Assembly (NCBI RefSeq): GCF_012035195.1
Contig: NZ_JAAVJH010000004.1
Span: forward strand, 186,001-250,000
Reading direction: 5' to 3'
Source: Sphingomonas corticis
GTDB lineage: Bacteria > Pseudomonadota > Alphaproteobacteria > Sphingomonadales > Sphingomonadaceae
Length of the DNA: 64,000 bases
Part shown: one piece after another, positions 1 through 9,602 of the stretch
Numbering within the stretch: the first letter of the stretch is position 1
How the letters are laid out: each line of letters starts with the position of its first letter
Program-made: the position numbers and the translations under genes
Notes under the pieces: generated by a model
Told to the model about the DNA's origin: nothing
The model's database searches: none
The model's input: the letters and a program-made list of their open reading frames with translations, nothing else

Positions 1-2171
1 CCGCACGCAGCGGCGTCACCATGGCCTATGACCGCCTGCTGATCGCGACGGGCAGCGACCCCTTCATCATCCCGGTGCCGGGACGGGACCTGCCCGGCGT
101 CATCGGCTTCCGCGACATGAAGGACGTGGAGCATATGCTGGCCGCGGCGGAACGGGGTGGCAGCGCGGTGGTGATCGGCGGCGGGCTGCTGGGGCTGGAG
201 GCCGCGCACGGCCTCAGCCTGCGCGGCATGACGGTGACGGTGCTGCACATCATGCCGACGCTGATGGAGCGCCAGCTGGACGAGGCCGCCGGCTGGCTGC
301 TCAAGACCGCGCTGGAGGCCCGCGGACAGACGATCCTGACCGGCGCCGATACTGCCGCGATCGTGGGCGACGGCAGGGTGGAGGCGGTGCGGCTGAAGGA
401 CGGGACCGAGATCCCGGCCGACCTGGTCGTGATGGCGGTCGGAATCCGTCCGTCAGTGGCGCTGGCGCGCGAGGCCGGGCTGGACGTGGGGCGCGGGATC
501 AGGGTGGACGACCATATGGTCACGTCCGACCCCGCGATCCTTTCCGTGGGCGAGTGCGTGGAGCATGACGGGCAGGTCTACGGCCTGGTCGCGCCGTTGT
601 GGGACATGTGCCGGGCGCTGGCCGACGGGCTGGTCGGCACGCCCGGCGGCTATCGCCCCGCGCCCACGTCGACGAAGCTGAAGGTCGCCGGGCTGGACGT
701 GTTCTCCGCCGGCGACTTCTCCGGCGGGGACGGCGCGGAGGACATCGTGCTGCGCGACGCCGCGCGCGGCATCTACAAGCGCGTGGTGGTGAGGGACGAC
801 CGCATCGTCGGCGCGGTGCTGTACGGCGACATCGCGGACGGCAACTGGTACTTCGACCTGCTGAAGAAGGGCGAGAGCGTCGCCGACATCAGGGACGCGC
901 TGATCTTCGGCCAGGCGTTCGCCGCGGGGGGCGCCCCCGCGGACCCTAGGGCGGCCGTTGCGGCGCTTTCCGACGATGCGGAAATCTGCGGCTGCAACGG
1001 CGTCAGCAAGGGCGGGGTCCTCGCCTGCATCGACGGCGGCGCGCACAGCCTCGACGCCGTGCGATCGGGCTGCAAGGCGTCGGCGAGCTGCGGCTCGTGC
1101 ACCGGCATCGTCGAGAGCCTCCTCGCCCTCCGCCTCGGCGGCGAGGTGGAAGCGGGGCCGAAGACGATGTGCCGATGCACCACCTTCGGCCACGACGACG
1201 TCCGCCGCGAGATCGTGGCGCAGGGGATGCGTTCCATTCCCGAGGTGATGCAGAGGCTGCACTGGTCCACGCCCGACGGCTGCTCCTCGTGCCGCCCTGC
1301 GCTCAACTATTACCTGCTCTGCGCCTTGCCGGGCGAGTATGCGGACGACCAGCAGAGCCGCTTCGTCAACGAGCGGCTTCACGCCAACATCCAGAAGGAT
1401 GGCACCTATTCGGTCGTCCCGCGGATGTGGGGCGGCATCACCAGTCCGCGGGAGCTGCGCGCGATCGCCGACGTCGTGGAGAAGTACGACGCGCCGATGG
1501 TGAAGGTGACGGGCGGGCAGCGACTCGACATCTTCGGCATTCGCAAGGAGGACCTGCCCGCGGTGTGGCGCGACCTGAACGCCGCCGGGATGGTCAGCGG
1601 CCACGCCTATGGCAAGGCGCTGCGCACGGTGAAGACCTGCGTCGGCAGCGAGTGGTGCCGCTTCGGCACGCAGGATTCGACCGGGCTGGGCGTGAAGATC
1701 GAGCGCGCGACCTGGGGCAGCTGGATGCCGCACAAGTTCAAGATCGCGGTCAGCGGCTGTCCGCGCAACTGCGCGGAGGCGACGATCAAGGACTTCGGCA
1801 TCGTCTGCGTCGATTCGGGCTACGAGCTCCATGTCGGCGGCAACGGCGGGATCAAGGTGCGCGCCACCGACCTCCTGTGCAAGGTGGCGACCGAGGCGGA
1901 GGCGATGGAGATGTGCGCCGCCTTCATCCAGCTTTATCGCGAGGAGGCGCGCTACCTGGAGCGGACGGCGCCGTGGATCGAGCGCGTCGGCCTCGCCTAT
2001 GTCCAGTCGCGGCTGCTGCCCGACGACATCGCGCGCGCGGAGCTGGCGGCACGCTTCTTCTTCTCGCAACGCTTCTCGCAGGACGACCCCTGGGCGGCCC
2101 GCGCCGGCGGGGCGGAGCGCGAGCATCACGCGCCGATGGCGCGGTTCCGGCCGGTGGAGGTGGTGGCATGA
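1..2171 (+). CDS. nirB: Assimilatory nitrite reductase, large subunit (5' end cut by window)
   Basis: Reduces nitrite to ammonium with NAD(P)H in the cytoplasm, using FAD, iron-sulfur clusters and siroheme. The reading frame is open to the window edge, and the first visible residues (YDRLLIATGS) normally lie about 90 residues into NirB, so the start is upstream. In order: the NAD-binding glycine motif GGGLLGLEAAHGL (nt about 175-215); the BFD-like [2Fe-2S] region with C-G-C at 987-995 and further cysteines near 1070-1100; a second cysteine cluster near 1170-1300; the ferredoxin-like half domain; and the siroheme/[4Fe-4S] motifs TCVGSEWC and SGCPRNC (about 1635-1780). It overlaps nirD by ATGA, so the two are translationally coupled. 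Assignment is firm; only the N-terminus is missing. Confidence 0.95.
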   Translation, partial: ARSGVTMAYDRLLIATGSDPFIIPVPGRDLPGVIGFRDMKDVEHMLAAAERGGSAVVIGGGLLGLEAAHGLSLRGMTVTVLHIMPTLMERQLDEAAGWLLKTALEARGQTILTGADTAAIVGDGRVEAVRLKDGTEIPADLVVMAVGIRPSVALAREAGLDVGRGIRVDDHMVTSDPAILSVGECVEHDGQVYGLVAPLWDMCRALADGLVGTPGGYRPAPTSTKLKVAGLDVFSAGDFSGGDGAEDIVLRDAARGIYKRVVVRDDRIVGAVLYGDIADGNWYFDLLKKGESVADIRDALIFGQAFAAGGAPADPRAAVAALSDDAEICGCNGVSKGGVLACIDGGAHSLDAVRSGCKASASCGSCTGIVESLLALRLGGEVEAGPKTMCRCTTFGHDDVRREIVAQGMRSIPEVMQRLHWSTPDGCSSCRPALNYYLLCALPGEYADDQQSRFVNERLHANIQKDGTYSVVPRMWGGITSPRELRAIADVVEKYDAPMVKVTGGQRLDIFGIRKEDLPAVWRDLNAAGMVSGHAYGKALRTVKTCVGSEWCRFGTQDSTGLGVKIERATWGSWMPHKFKIAVSGCPRNCAEATIKDFGIVCVDSGYELHVGGNGGIKVRATDLLCKVATEAEAMEMCAAFIQLYREEARYLERTAPWIERVGLAYVQSRLLPDDIARAELAARFFFSQRFSQDDPWAARAGGAEREHHAPMARFRPVEVVA

Positions 2172-2506
2172 ACGGCGAGTGGCTGGATATCGGCTGGGTG
2201 GAGGAGATCCCGCTGCGCGGCAGCCGGACCGTGCAGGTGACGGGCGGCGACGACATCGCGCTGTTCCGCACCGGCGATGGCCAGGTGTTCGCGCTGCTCG
2301 ACCGCTGCCCGCACAAGCACGGGCGGCTGTCGCAGGGCATCGTCCACGGCGGCGCGGTGGCGTGCCCGCTGCACAACTGGCGCATCTCGCTGGCGACCGG
2401 CGAGGCACTGGGCGAGGATCGCGGCTGCACGCCGACGGTGCCGGTGAAGGTGACGGGCGGCCGCGTGCTGATCTGCCGGGCGTCGACGCTGAGCGCGGCG
2501 GCGTGA
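2168..2506 (+). CDS. nirD: Assimilatory nitrite reductase, small subunit (Rieske-type)
   Basis: A 112-residue partner of NirB with a Rieske-like fold. The ligand pattern is visible as C47-x-H49 (CPHKH) and C66-x-x-H69 (CPLHNW), so this version keeps the full set of [2Fe-2S] ligands; NirD proteins of enterobacteria lack them, while many other bacterial ones have them. The ATG overlaps the nirB stop (ATGA). It is followed after 28 bases by nasA, consistent with one nitrate-assimilation operon. Confidence 0.92.
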   Translation: MNGEWLDIGWVEEIPLRGSRTVQVTGGDDIALFRTGDGQVFALLDRCPHKHGRLSQGIVHGGAVACPLHNWRISLATGEALGEDRGCTPTVPVKVTGGRVLICRASTLSAAA

Positions 2507-2534
2507 TGCGCTCCGTCGTCGGGGAGGATCGGCG

Positions 2535-5120
2535 ATGATCCGCACCACCTGCGCCTATTGCGGCGTCGGTTGCGGGATCGTCGCCACGCCGACCGGCGAG
2601 CGGGCGGCAACGATCGCGGGCGATCGCGACCATCCCGCCAACCGCGGCGGATTGTGCTCCAAGGGGACGCACCTGGGCGAGACCATCGGCCTCGAGGGGC
2701 GGCTGCTCCACCCGATGATCGGGCGGAAGCGCGCGTCGTGGGACAAGGCGCTGGACCTCGTCGCCCACCGCTTCCGCGACGCGGTGGCGCAATACGGGCC
2801 GGACAGCGTCGCCTTCTACGTCTCCGGCCAGTTGCTGACCGAGGACTATTACGTCGTCAACAAGCTGATGAAGGGCTTCATCGGCTCGGCCAACATCGAC
2901 ACCAATTCGCGACTGTGCATGTCGAGCGCGGTGGCCGGACATATCCGCGCCTTCGGCGAGGACGTGGTGCCCGCGTCCTACGACGACCTCGACGCGGCGG
3001 ACCTGATCGTGCTGGTCGGATCGAACACCGCGTGGTGCCACCCGATCGTGTACCAGCGCATCCGGGCGCGCTGCGATGCGGGGGCGAAGCTGGTCGTGAT
3101 CGATCCGCGGCGCACGGAGACGGCGGAGGGGGCGGACCTGCACCTCGCCATCCGCCCCGGCAGCGACGTGGCGCTGATGAACGGGCTGCTCGCCTGGTGC
3201 CGCGCCGCGGGGGCGCTCGACACCGCGTTCCTCGACGACAGCGTGGCGGTGCCCGACGGGTTCTTCGCGGCACTGGAGGACGGCGGCGACCTGTGGTCCA
3301 CCGCGCGCGCCTGCGACGTGCCGGCGGCGGACCTCCGGCGCTTCTACGAATGGTTCGCCGCCACCCCGCGGACGGTGACGATGTTCAGCCAGGGCATCAA
3401 CCAGTCGCTCGCCGGCACCGATCAGGTCAACGCCATCCTGAACCTGCACCTCGCCACCGGGCGGATCGGCAAGCCGGGCGCCGCGCCCTTCTCGATCACC
3501 GGGCAGCCCAATGCGATGGGCGGCCGCGAGGTCGGAGGGCTGGCGACGACGCTGGCGGCGCACCGCGGCTTCGACGCAGCGGACCGCGCGGCGGTGCAGC
3601 GCTTCTGGTCGTCGCCCACGATCGCGTCGAAGCCGGGGCTGAAGGCGGTGGACCTGTTCCGCGCGGTGGGCGAGGGGCGGATCAAGGCGTTGTTCGTGAT
3701 GGCGACCAACCCCGCGGTGTCGATGCCCGATGCGGCGCGGGTGCGCGAGGCGCTGGCGACCTGTCCCTTCGTCGTGGTGTCCGACGTGATGGCGGATACC
3801 GACACCGGCGCCTTCGCGCACGTCCGCCTGCCCGCCGCCGCCTGGGGCGAGAAGGACGGCACGGTCACCAATTCGGAGCGGACGGTCAGCCGCCAGCGCG
3901 CGTTCCTGCCGCTGCCGGGCGAGGCGAAGCCGGACTGGTGGATCGTGGCGCAGGTGGCGCGGCGGATGGGCTGGCGATCCGCCTTCGCCTACGATCGCCC
4001 GGCGGATATCTGGCGAGAGCACGTGCGACTGTCGAACTACGGCAATGACGGCCGCCGGCTGTTCGCGCTGCCGGGGCAAGGCGGCGGCGGCAACGCGGGG
4101 TACGACGATCTGGCGCCGTTCCGCTGGGGTGGGCGGCCGTTCGCCGACGGACGCTTCCCGACGCCGGACGGGCGCGCGCGGCTGGTGCCCGTCGCGCAGA
4201 AGCGGGCCGCGGCGGCGCTGCCCGCCTGGCCGATGACGCTGAACACCGGGCGCTATCGCGACCATTGGCACAGCATGACGCGCACCGGCCTGTCGCCGCG
4301 GCTGGCGCGGCACCGCGCCGAGCCGCTGGTGTCGATCCACCCGGCGGACGCGGCCCGGCTGGCGGTGGAGGACGGCGGGCTGGCGCGCGTATCGACCCCG
4401 GCGGGCGAGAGCGTCTATCGCGTCGCGGTGGACGAGGGGCAGCGGCCCGGCGAGCTGTTCGTGCCGATCCACTGGACCGATGCCAATGCGAGCGGCGGGC
4501 GCACCGGGCTGCTGCCGCGGCCGCTCGTCGATCCGGTGTCGGGCCAGCCTGGCTTCAAGGCGACACCCGCGGCGATCGCGCCGGTGGCGACCGGTTGGCG
4601 CGGCTTCGCGCTGTTCGCCGGCGAGCCGCCGCGCCGGCCCGACTGCCTGTGGTGGACCCGCGTCGCGGTGCCCGCGGGCAGCCTGCTGGAGCTGGCGGGG
4701 GAGGGGGACGGCGCCGTGCTGGATGCGCTGCTGCCGGCCGGGCGGCGGATCGAGGCGGCGGATCGCGCGCGCGGCACCCGGCGCGTGGCGGTGCTGGCGG
4801 ACGGCCGGCTGCTCGCCGCCGTGTTCGTGACGCGAACGGGGGAGCTGCCCGCGCGCGACTGGCTGATCGCGCAGCTGGCGCAGGCGCAGGCCGCGCCCAC
4901 CCTGCTGGCCGGGCGTGCGCCGGGGATCGCGGTGGAGCGCGGCGCGATCGTGTGCAGCTGCTTCGACCTCGGCCTGCGCACCATCGTCGCCGCGATCAGG
5001 ACGCAGGGGCTGGCCGACGTCGCCGCAGTCGGCGCGGCGATCGGCGCGGGCACCAATTGCGGATCATGCCGCCCGGCGCTGGCGCGCCTGCTTCGCGAGG
5101 AGAACAGCCATGTCGCCTGA
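2535..5120 (+). CDS. nasA: Assimilatory nitrate reductase, catalytic subunit
   Basis: A 861-residue molybdopterin enzyme reducing nitrate to nitrite, the substrate of NirBD encoded just upstream. The N-terminal [4Fe-4S] ligands are C6, C9, C13 and C40. C128, in the motif SRLCMSSAV, is the expected molybdenum ligand. Molybdopterin oxidoreductase and dinucleotide-binding domains fill the middle (ending with the NTGRYRDHWHSMTRTG region near residue 570). The C-terminus carries a BFD-like [2Fe-2S] domain with C807, C809, C842 and C845, as in NasA-type enzymes that take electrons from a NasC-type reductase or ferredoxin. There is no signal peptide, so it is cytoplasmic and assimilatory. An electron-donor gene is not present downstream. 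The stop overlaps the next gene by 11 bases. Confidence 0.94.
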   Translation: MIRTTCAYCGVGCGIVATPTGERAATIAGDRDHPANRGGLCSKGTHLGETIGLEGRLLHPMIGRKRASWDKALDLVAHRFRDAVAQYGPDSVAFYVSGQLLTEDYYVVNKLMKGFIGSANIDTNSRLCMSSAVAGHIRAFGEDVVPASYDDLDAADLIVLVGSNTAWCHPIVYQRIRARCDAGAKLVVIDPRRTETAEGADLHLAIRPGSDVALMNGLLAWCRAAGALDTAFLDDSVAVPDGFFAALEDGGDLWSTARACDVPAADLRRFYEWFAATPRTVTMFSQGINQSLAGTDQVNAILNLHLATGRIGKPGAAPFSITGQPNAMGGREVGGLATTLAAHRGFDAADRAAVQRFWSSPTIASKPGLKAVDLFRAVGEGRIKALFVMATNPAVSMPDAARVREALATCPFVVVSDVMADTDTGAFAHVRLPAAAWGEKDGTVTNSERTVSRQRAFLPLPGEAKPDWWIVAQVARRMGWRSAFAYDRPADIWREHVRLSNYGNDGRRLFALPGQGGGGNAGYDDLAPFRWGGRPFADGRFPTPDGRARLVPVAQKRAAAALPAWPMTLNTGRYRDHWHSMTRTGLSPRLARHRAEPLVSIHPADAARLAVEDGGLARVSTPAGESVYRVAVDEGQRPGELFVPIHWTDANASGGRTGLLPRPLVDPVSGQPGFKATPAAIAPVATGWRGFALFAGEPPRRPDCLWWTRVAVPAGSLLELAGEGDGAVLDALLPAGRRIEAADRARGTRRVAVLADGRLLAAVFVTRTGELPARDWLIAQLAQAQAAPTLLAGRAPGIAVERGAIVCSCFDLGLRTIVAAIRTQGLADVAAVGAAIGAGTNCGSCRPALARLLREENSHVA

Positions 5121-5910
5121 CGATTTCCCCGCCGGCAGCGTGTGGCTGGTCGGCGCCGGGCCGGGCGATCCGGAGCTGCTGACGCGCAAGGCCGCGCGGC
5201 TGATCGCCGCGGCGGAGGTGGTGATCCACGACGCGCTGGTCGGCGCCGGCGTGCTCGCGCTGATCCCGGACGGGGCCGAGCGCATCGATGTCGGCAAGCG
5301 CGCGGGCCGCCATTCGAAGGACCAGCCCACGATCGACGCGCTGATCGTCGCGGCGGCGCGGGCCGGGCGGCGGGTGGTGCGGTTGAAGGGCGGTGATCCC
5401 GCGATCTTCGGCCGGACGGCGGAGGAGGTCGCGGCGTGCCGGGCGGCCCGCGTGCCCGTACGGATCTGCCCCGGCATCACCGCCGCCAGCGCCGCGGCGG
5501 CCAGCGCGGGCGCGTCGATGACGCTGCGCGATGCGGCGCGGCAGCTGACCTTCGTCACCGCGCACGCGCGTACCGGGGCGACGCTCGCCCTCGACTGGCG
5601 CGCGCTGGCGGCCCCGGGCACGACGCTCGCCGTCTACATGGGCCGGTCCGCCGCCGCGACGGTGATGCGTAACCTGATCGACGCCGGCCGCGCGCCAGAG
5701 ACGCCGGTGTTGGTGGTCGTCAACGCCTCGCTGCCGCACGAGCGCGTGGTGCACGGGCGGCTGAGTGCCCTCGCCTTCCTGACGGAGACGATCGGCGAGC
5801 GCGATCCGACGCTGCTGCTGGTGGGCGAGGCGGTGGCGCCATACGGCGGCGACCTGGGCGACGACGCGGGCGGCGAGGCGACGGTATCTCGGCAAGTGGC
5901 GACGCGCTGA
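5110..5910 (+). CDS. cobA: Uroporphyrinogen-III C-methyltransferase (SUMT) for siroheme
   Basis: A 266-residue SUMT that methylates uroporphyrinogen III to precorrin-2, the siroheme precursor NirB needs. Signatures are VWLVGAGPGDPELLT at residues 11-25 and the VRLKGGDPAIFGR motif about 80 residues later, both typical of SUMT and of the C-terminal half of CysG. It is shorter than CysG and lacks the dehydrogenase/ferrochelatase half, so ring oxidation and iron insertion must be done elsewhere. The ATG at 5110 lies inside the end of nasA (11-base overlap), which ties cofactor supply to the operon. The name cobA is by family; it may be annotated cysG. Confidence 0.92.
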   Translation: MSPDDFPAGSVWLVGAGPGDPELLTRKAARLIAAAEVVIHDALVGAGVLALIPDGAERIDVGKRAGRHSKDQPTIDALIVAAARAGRRVVRLKGGDPAIFGRTAEEVAACRAARVPVRICPGITAASAAAASAGASMTLRDAARQLTFVTAHARTGATLALDWRALAAPGTTLAVYMGRSAAATVMRNLIDAGRAPETPVLVVVNASLPHERVVHGRLSALAFLTETIGERDPTLLLVGEAVAPYGGDLGDDAGGEATVSRQVATR

Positions 5911-6286
5911 CCGGCGGGCGGCGGCCGGCCGTGGCGACTTTCCGTCCCTGTGCCGCCGCCCTCCGCCGCGCCACCCTGCGTGCGCGACGACGGGGACCCC
6001 GCCGCCGTTGCGATGGATAGGGACGTGCGCGCAGCCATTTTTCCGGCGATCGGGGCTGGTGACGCCCAGGTGTTCGGATGCACGGGATCGAGGTGGCGAT
6101 CGACCCGGCCGAGCGCTCGCTCTTCGACGACTGGGCGGGGTGCAGGACGCCTTCGACGCGCTGGCCGCCGGGTCGGCGAGAGTGGTTGTGCCTGAGCGGC
6201 GGACCGTAAGCGGACCGACGAATTCTGCCTATTGGCGGCGGATGGCGATCGGCTGCTATGATCCGATCGGAAAAGAGGAGGCGAGG
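5911..6286. other. Intergenic stretch, possible gene debris
   Basis: This is 376 bases with no convincing gene. The frame leading into the aldehyde dehydrogenase stays open for about 90 codons upstream of its start. It reads VQDAFDALAAGSARVVVP near 6139-6192, which resembles the last residues of zinc-type alcohol dehydrogenases (…AFxxLxxGxArGKVV), while a different frame reads MHGIEVAIDPAERSLFDDW just before it. This could be the frameshifted tail of a lost gene, or chance in GC-rich DNA. A strong AGGAGG ribosome site (about 6275-6280) serves the next gene. Confidence 0.3.
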
Positions 6287-7714
6287 ATGGCGTTCGAGGG
6301 CGAGTACGCGATGCTGATCGGCGGCGAGCGGGTGCGCGGCGGCGCGACGCTGGACGTGGTGAACCCCGCGACCGAGCAGGTGATCGCGCAGGTGCCGGAC
6401 TGCACCCGCGAGGAGCTGGATCGCGCGGTCGCGGCGGCGCGCGACGCCTTTCCCGCGTGGAGCGCGATGCCGATCGAGGAGCGGCGCCGGCTGTTGAACG
6501 CACTGGGCGATGCCGTGCTGGCTCACGTCGATCCGCTGAAGCGGCTGCTGACGAGCGAGCAGGGGAAGCCCCACGCGGAGGCGGAGGGCGAGGTGATCGG
6601 TGCCGGCTACTGGCTGAAGGGCGCGGCCAGCCTGGACCTGCCCGTGGTCGTCAACGAGGATTCGGCCGAGCGCTACAGCGAAACGCGGCGGGTGCCGCTG
6701 GGCGTGGTCGGCGCGATCGCGCCGTGGAACTTCCCGCTGGTGCTGGCCATGTTCAAGGTCGGCCCCGCGCTGCTGGCGGGCAACACGATGGTGCTCAAGC
6801 CCTCGCCCTTCACTCCGCTGTCCACGCTGCGCTTCGCCGAGTTGGCGGACGGCATCCTGCCGCCGGGCGTGCTGAACGTGGTGACCGGCGGCGACGCGCT
6901 GGGCCCGTGGATGACGAGCCATCCCGGCTTCGCGAAGATCAGCTTCACCGGCTCCACCGCCACCGGGCGGCGGGTGATGGAATCGGCCGCGCCGACGCTG
7001 AAGCGGGTGACGCTGGAGCTGGGCGGCAACGACGCCGCGATCGTGATGCCCGACGTCGACGTCACCGCGGTGGCCGAACAGCTGTTCTGGGCGGCCTTCC
7101 GCAACAACGGCCAGATCTGCATCGCGACCAAGCGCATGTACGTCCACCGCGACGTCTACGAACCGCTGAAGCAGGCGCTGGTCGCCTATGCGAAGACGGT
7201 CAAGGTGGGCGACGGGTCCGAACAGGGCACGCAGATCGGCCCGATCCAGAACAAGCCGCAGTACGACCGCGTGCTGGAGCTGATCCAGGACGCCAGGGAC
7301 AAGGGCTACACCTTCCTCGTCGGCGGCGAGCGGGCGGACGTGCCCGGCTATTTCGTGCCCGTCACCATCATCGACAATCCGCCGGAGGACAGCCGCATCG
7401 TGCAGGAGGAGCAGTTCGGCCCCGTCCTGCCGCTGATCGCGTTCGACGATTTCGACGACGTGGTCGCGCGCGCCAATGCCACCGACTATGGCCTTGGCGG
7501 CTCGGTCTGGGGAGAGGACGAGGATGCGGCGTTCGCGCTGGCCCAGCGGATCGCGAGCGGGACGGTGTGGGTGAACGAGACACAGCACCTGTCGCCCGTC
7601 GCGGCGTTCGGCGGCATGAAGCAGTCGGGCGTCGGCGTGGAGGGCGGTGTGGACGGGCTGCTGGAATATACCGCCGCGCAGACGATCGTGCGGCGTCGCA
7701 AGGCGGCCGCCTGA
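6287..7714 (+). CDS. NAD(P)-dependent aldehyde dehydrogenase
   Basis: A 475-residue member of the ALDH superfamily oxidising an aldehyde to the acid. Visible active-site residues: N148 in the PWNFP motif, K171 (MVLKPS), E244 (LELGGND), C278 as nucleophile (NGQICIATKR), and the EEQFGPVLP motif near residue 380. The start at 6287 is supported by an AGGAGG seven bases upstream, although the frame is open further back. Sequence style (first residues MAFEGEYAMLIGGERV) is that of the broad substrate ALDH group with many unassigned members; the substrate cannot be read from the neighbours, which are unrelated. Confidence 0.9.
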   Translation: MAFEGEYAMLIGGERVRGGATLDVVNPATEQVIAQVPDCTREELDRAVAAARDAFPAWSAMPIEERRRLLNALGDAVLAHVDPLKRLLTSEQGKPHAEAEGEVIGAGYWLKGAASLDLPVVVNEDSAERYSETRRVPLGVVGAIAPWNFPLVLAMFKVGPALLAGNTMVLKPSPFTPLSTLRFAELADGILPPGVLNVVTGGDALGPWMTSHPGFAKISFTGSTATGRRVMESAAPTLKRVTLELGGNDAAIVMPDVDVTAVAEQLFWAAFRNNGQICIATKRMYVHRDVYEPLKQALVAYAKTVKVGDGSEQGTQIGPIQNKPQYDRVLELIQDARDKGYTFLVGGERADVPGYFVPVTIIDNPPEDSRIVQEEQFGPVLPLIAFDDFDDVVARANATDYGLGGSVWGEDEDAAFALAQRIASGTVWVNETQHLSPVAAFGGMKQSGVGVEGGVDGLLEYTAAQTIVRRRKAAA

Positions 7715-7727
7715 ACGATCGGCCGCC
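7702..7727. terminator. GC-rich hairpin at the end of the aldehyde dehydrogenase gene
   Basis: Inverted repeat GGCGGCCG (7702-7709) and CGGCCGCC (7720-7727) with a 10-base loop holding the ALDH stop codon, followed by GGGCGTTTG. The stem is perfect, but there is no long T run, so intrinsic termination is only possible. Confidence 0.35.
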
Positions 7728-7768
7728 GGGCGTTTGACGCGGGCGCGGCGGGGCGTATCAGCGGCGGC

Positions 7769-9601
7769 ATGACGCCGTTCGATCTGACCCGCCGCGACGC
7801 CCTCGCCAGCCTGACCCTGGCCGGAGCGGCCGCCGCTCTCCCCGCGGGCGCAGCTCCCGCGCCCGCCTCCGCCCCCACCTCAGCCTCCACGATGCTCGAT
7901 GCGCTGGCGTGGCGGTTGCTCGAGCTCGACCCGCCCACCGCCACCCGGCTGGGCGTGGACACGGGCGCGCACGCGGACCTGCGCGCGCGGCTGGAGGATC
8001 GGTCCGAGGCGGGCGTGGCGCGGACGCGGGCGTTCCTGACGCGGTCGATCGCGGCGCTGGACCGCGTGCCGCGCGCCGGACTGGACGCCGCCACGACGAC
8101 CAGCCTGGCGGTGACGCGCAGCGCGTTCGACACCGCGCGGGAGGGCATGGCGCTGCCCTATGGCGTGGCCACGATCGGCGGCTGGCGCAACACGCCCTAC
8201 GCCGTCGTGCAGAACGTCGGCGCCTGGCTGGACGTGCCGCAGATGCTGGACGGGGACCAGCCGGTGGCGACCGCGGCCGATGCGCGCGCGTATCTCGCGA
8301 GGCTGCGCGCGACGCCGCGGCAGCTGGACGACGAGACCGCGCGGATCCGTGCCGCGCGCGGACGCGGGCTGGTGCCTCCCGCCTTCCTGCTGGACAAGAC
8401 GATCGCCAGCATGGCGCGGACGATCCCGACCGCAGATCGCATCGACGGCCCGTTCGTCGGTCCGCTGGCGCGCAAGGGCGCGGCGCTCGGTGGCGACTGG
8501 CCGGCGCGGGCGGCGGCGGTCGCGCGGCGGGAGATCGTGCCCGCGCTGGAGCGGCAGCTGGCGGAGCTGAAGGCGCAGCGCGCGGTGGCGACTGCGGCGC
8601 CCGGCATGGGCGTGCGGCCCGACGGCGAGCGCTGGTACGCCTGGGGCCTGCGCGCGGGCACGACGACGCGGCGCACCCCCGCGGAGATCCACGCGCTCGG
8701 CCGCGCGCAACTGGTCGAGCTGCACGCGCGGATGGAGCCGATCCTGCGCGGCTTCGGCCTGACGCAGGGTAGCATCGCCGAGCGCGCCATCGCGCTGCAG
8801 AAGCGGCCCGAGATCGGCTTTCCTGACGGTGACGAGGGTCGGCGGCAGATCGTCGCCTACATGCAGGGGAAGATCGATGCGCTGCGCCCGCGCCTGCCGC
8901 GCGCGTTCCGCCGGCTGGTGAAGGGCAATCTCGAGATCAGGCGCATGCCGCTGGCGCAGGAGGCGGGCGCCCCCGCCGCCTATGGCGGGCCGGGGTCGCT
9001 CGACGGATCGGTGCCGGGCAAGGTGTGGGTGAACCTGGGCGATCCCTCCATCCACAACCGCGTGACCATTCCCGACCTGGTCTTCCACGAAGGCATTCCC
9101 GGCCACGTCTGGCAGGGCGAATATGCGCAGGAGATGCCGCTGATCCGCTCGATCCTGGCGTTCAATCCCTATTCGGAGGGCTGGGCGCTCTACGCCGAGC
9201 AGCTGGCGGACGAGCTGGGCATGTACGACGACGATCCGGCGGGGCGGCTGGGCTACCTGATGGGATTCTGCTGGCGCGCGGCGCGGCTGGTGATCGACAC
9301 GGGGCTGCACGCCATGGGCTGGACGCGCGAGCGCGCGCTGGCGGAGTTCGTCGCGGCCACGGGGCTGCCGCTCTCCAACGCGGAGAGCGAGGTGGACCGC
9401 TACTGTTCCTGGCCGGGGCAGGCGTGCGGCTACAAGCTGGGGCAGATCGAGATCACCGCGCAGCGCGCGCGCGCCGAGCGGGAGCTGGGCAAGGCCTACG
9501 ACCTGCGCGATTTCGACCAGGCCGTGCTGGAAGGCGGCAACGTGCCGCTCGACGTGCTGGCGGGCAACGTCGACCGCTACATCGCCGCGGCGCGGGGCTG
9601 A
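7769..9601 (+). CDS. DUF885 family exported zinc hydrolase
   Basis: A 610-residue DUF885 protein. The first 35 residues form a twin-arginine-like export signal (TRRDALASLTLAGAAAALPAG), so it probably acts in the periplasm. Near the middle is the HExxxGH motif (H440, E441, H446 in HEGIPGHVWQ), the likely zinc site, followed by a conserved YSEGWALYAE segment. Members are often annotated as lipoproteins or as putative carboxypeptidase-like enzymes; few have known substrates, and I see none here. The stop is one base from the start of the next small gene, so the two are probably co-translated. Confidence 0.88.
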   Translation: MTPFDLTRRDALASLTLAGAAAALPAGAAPAPASAPTSASTMLDALAWRLLELDPPTATRLGVDTGAHADLRARLEDRSEAGVARTRAFLTRSIAALDRVPRAGLDAATTTSLAVTRSAFDTAREGMALPYGVATIGGWRNTPYAVVQNVGAWLDVPQMLDGDQPVATAADARAYLARLRATPRQLDDETARIRAARGRGLVPPAFLLDKTIASMARTIPTADRIDGPFVGPLARKGAALGGDWPARAAAVARREIVPALERQLAELKAQRAVATAAPGMGVRPDGERWYAWGLRAGTTTRRTPAEIHALGRAQLVELHARMEPILRGFGLTQGSIAERAIALQKRPEIGFPDGDEGRRQIVAYMQGKIDALRPRLPRAFRRLVKGNLEIRRMPLAQEAGAPAAYGGPGSLDGSVPGKVWVNLGDPSIHNRVTIPDLVFHEGIPGHVWQGEYAQEMPLIRSILAFNPYSEGWALYAEQLADELGMYDDDPAGRLGYLMGFCWRAARLVIDTGLHAMGWTRERALAEFVAATGLPLSNAESEVDRYCSWPGQACGYKLGQIEITAQRARAERELGKAYDLRDFDQAVLEGGNVPLDVLAGNVDRYIAAARG

Positions 9602-9602
9602 G

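Noticed and set aside
453..4472. 1339-codon open frame on the minus strand across nirB-nasA
   Set aside because: It is antisense to three clear enzymes, has low-complexity Arg/Ala/His-rich translation and no recognisable domain; long antisense frames are expected at this GC content.
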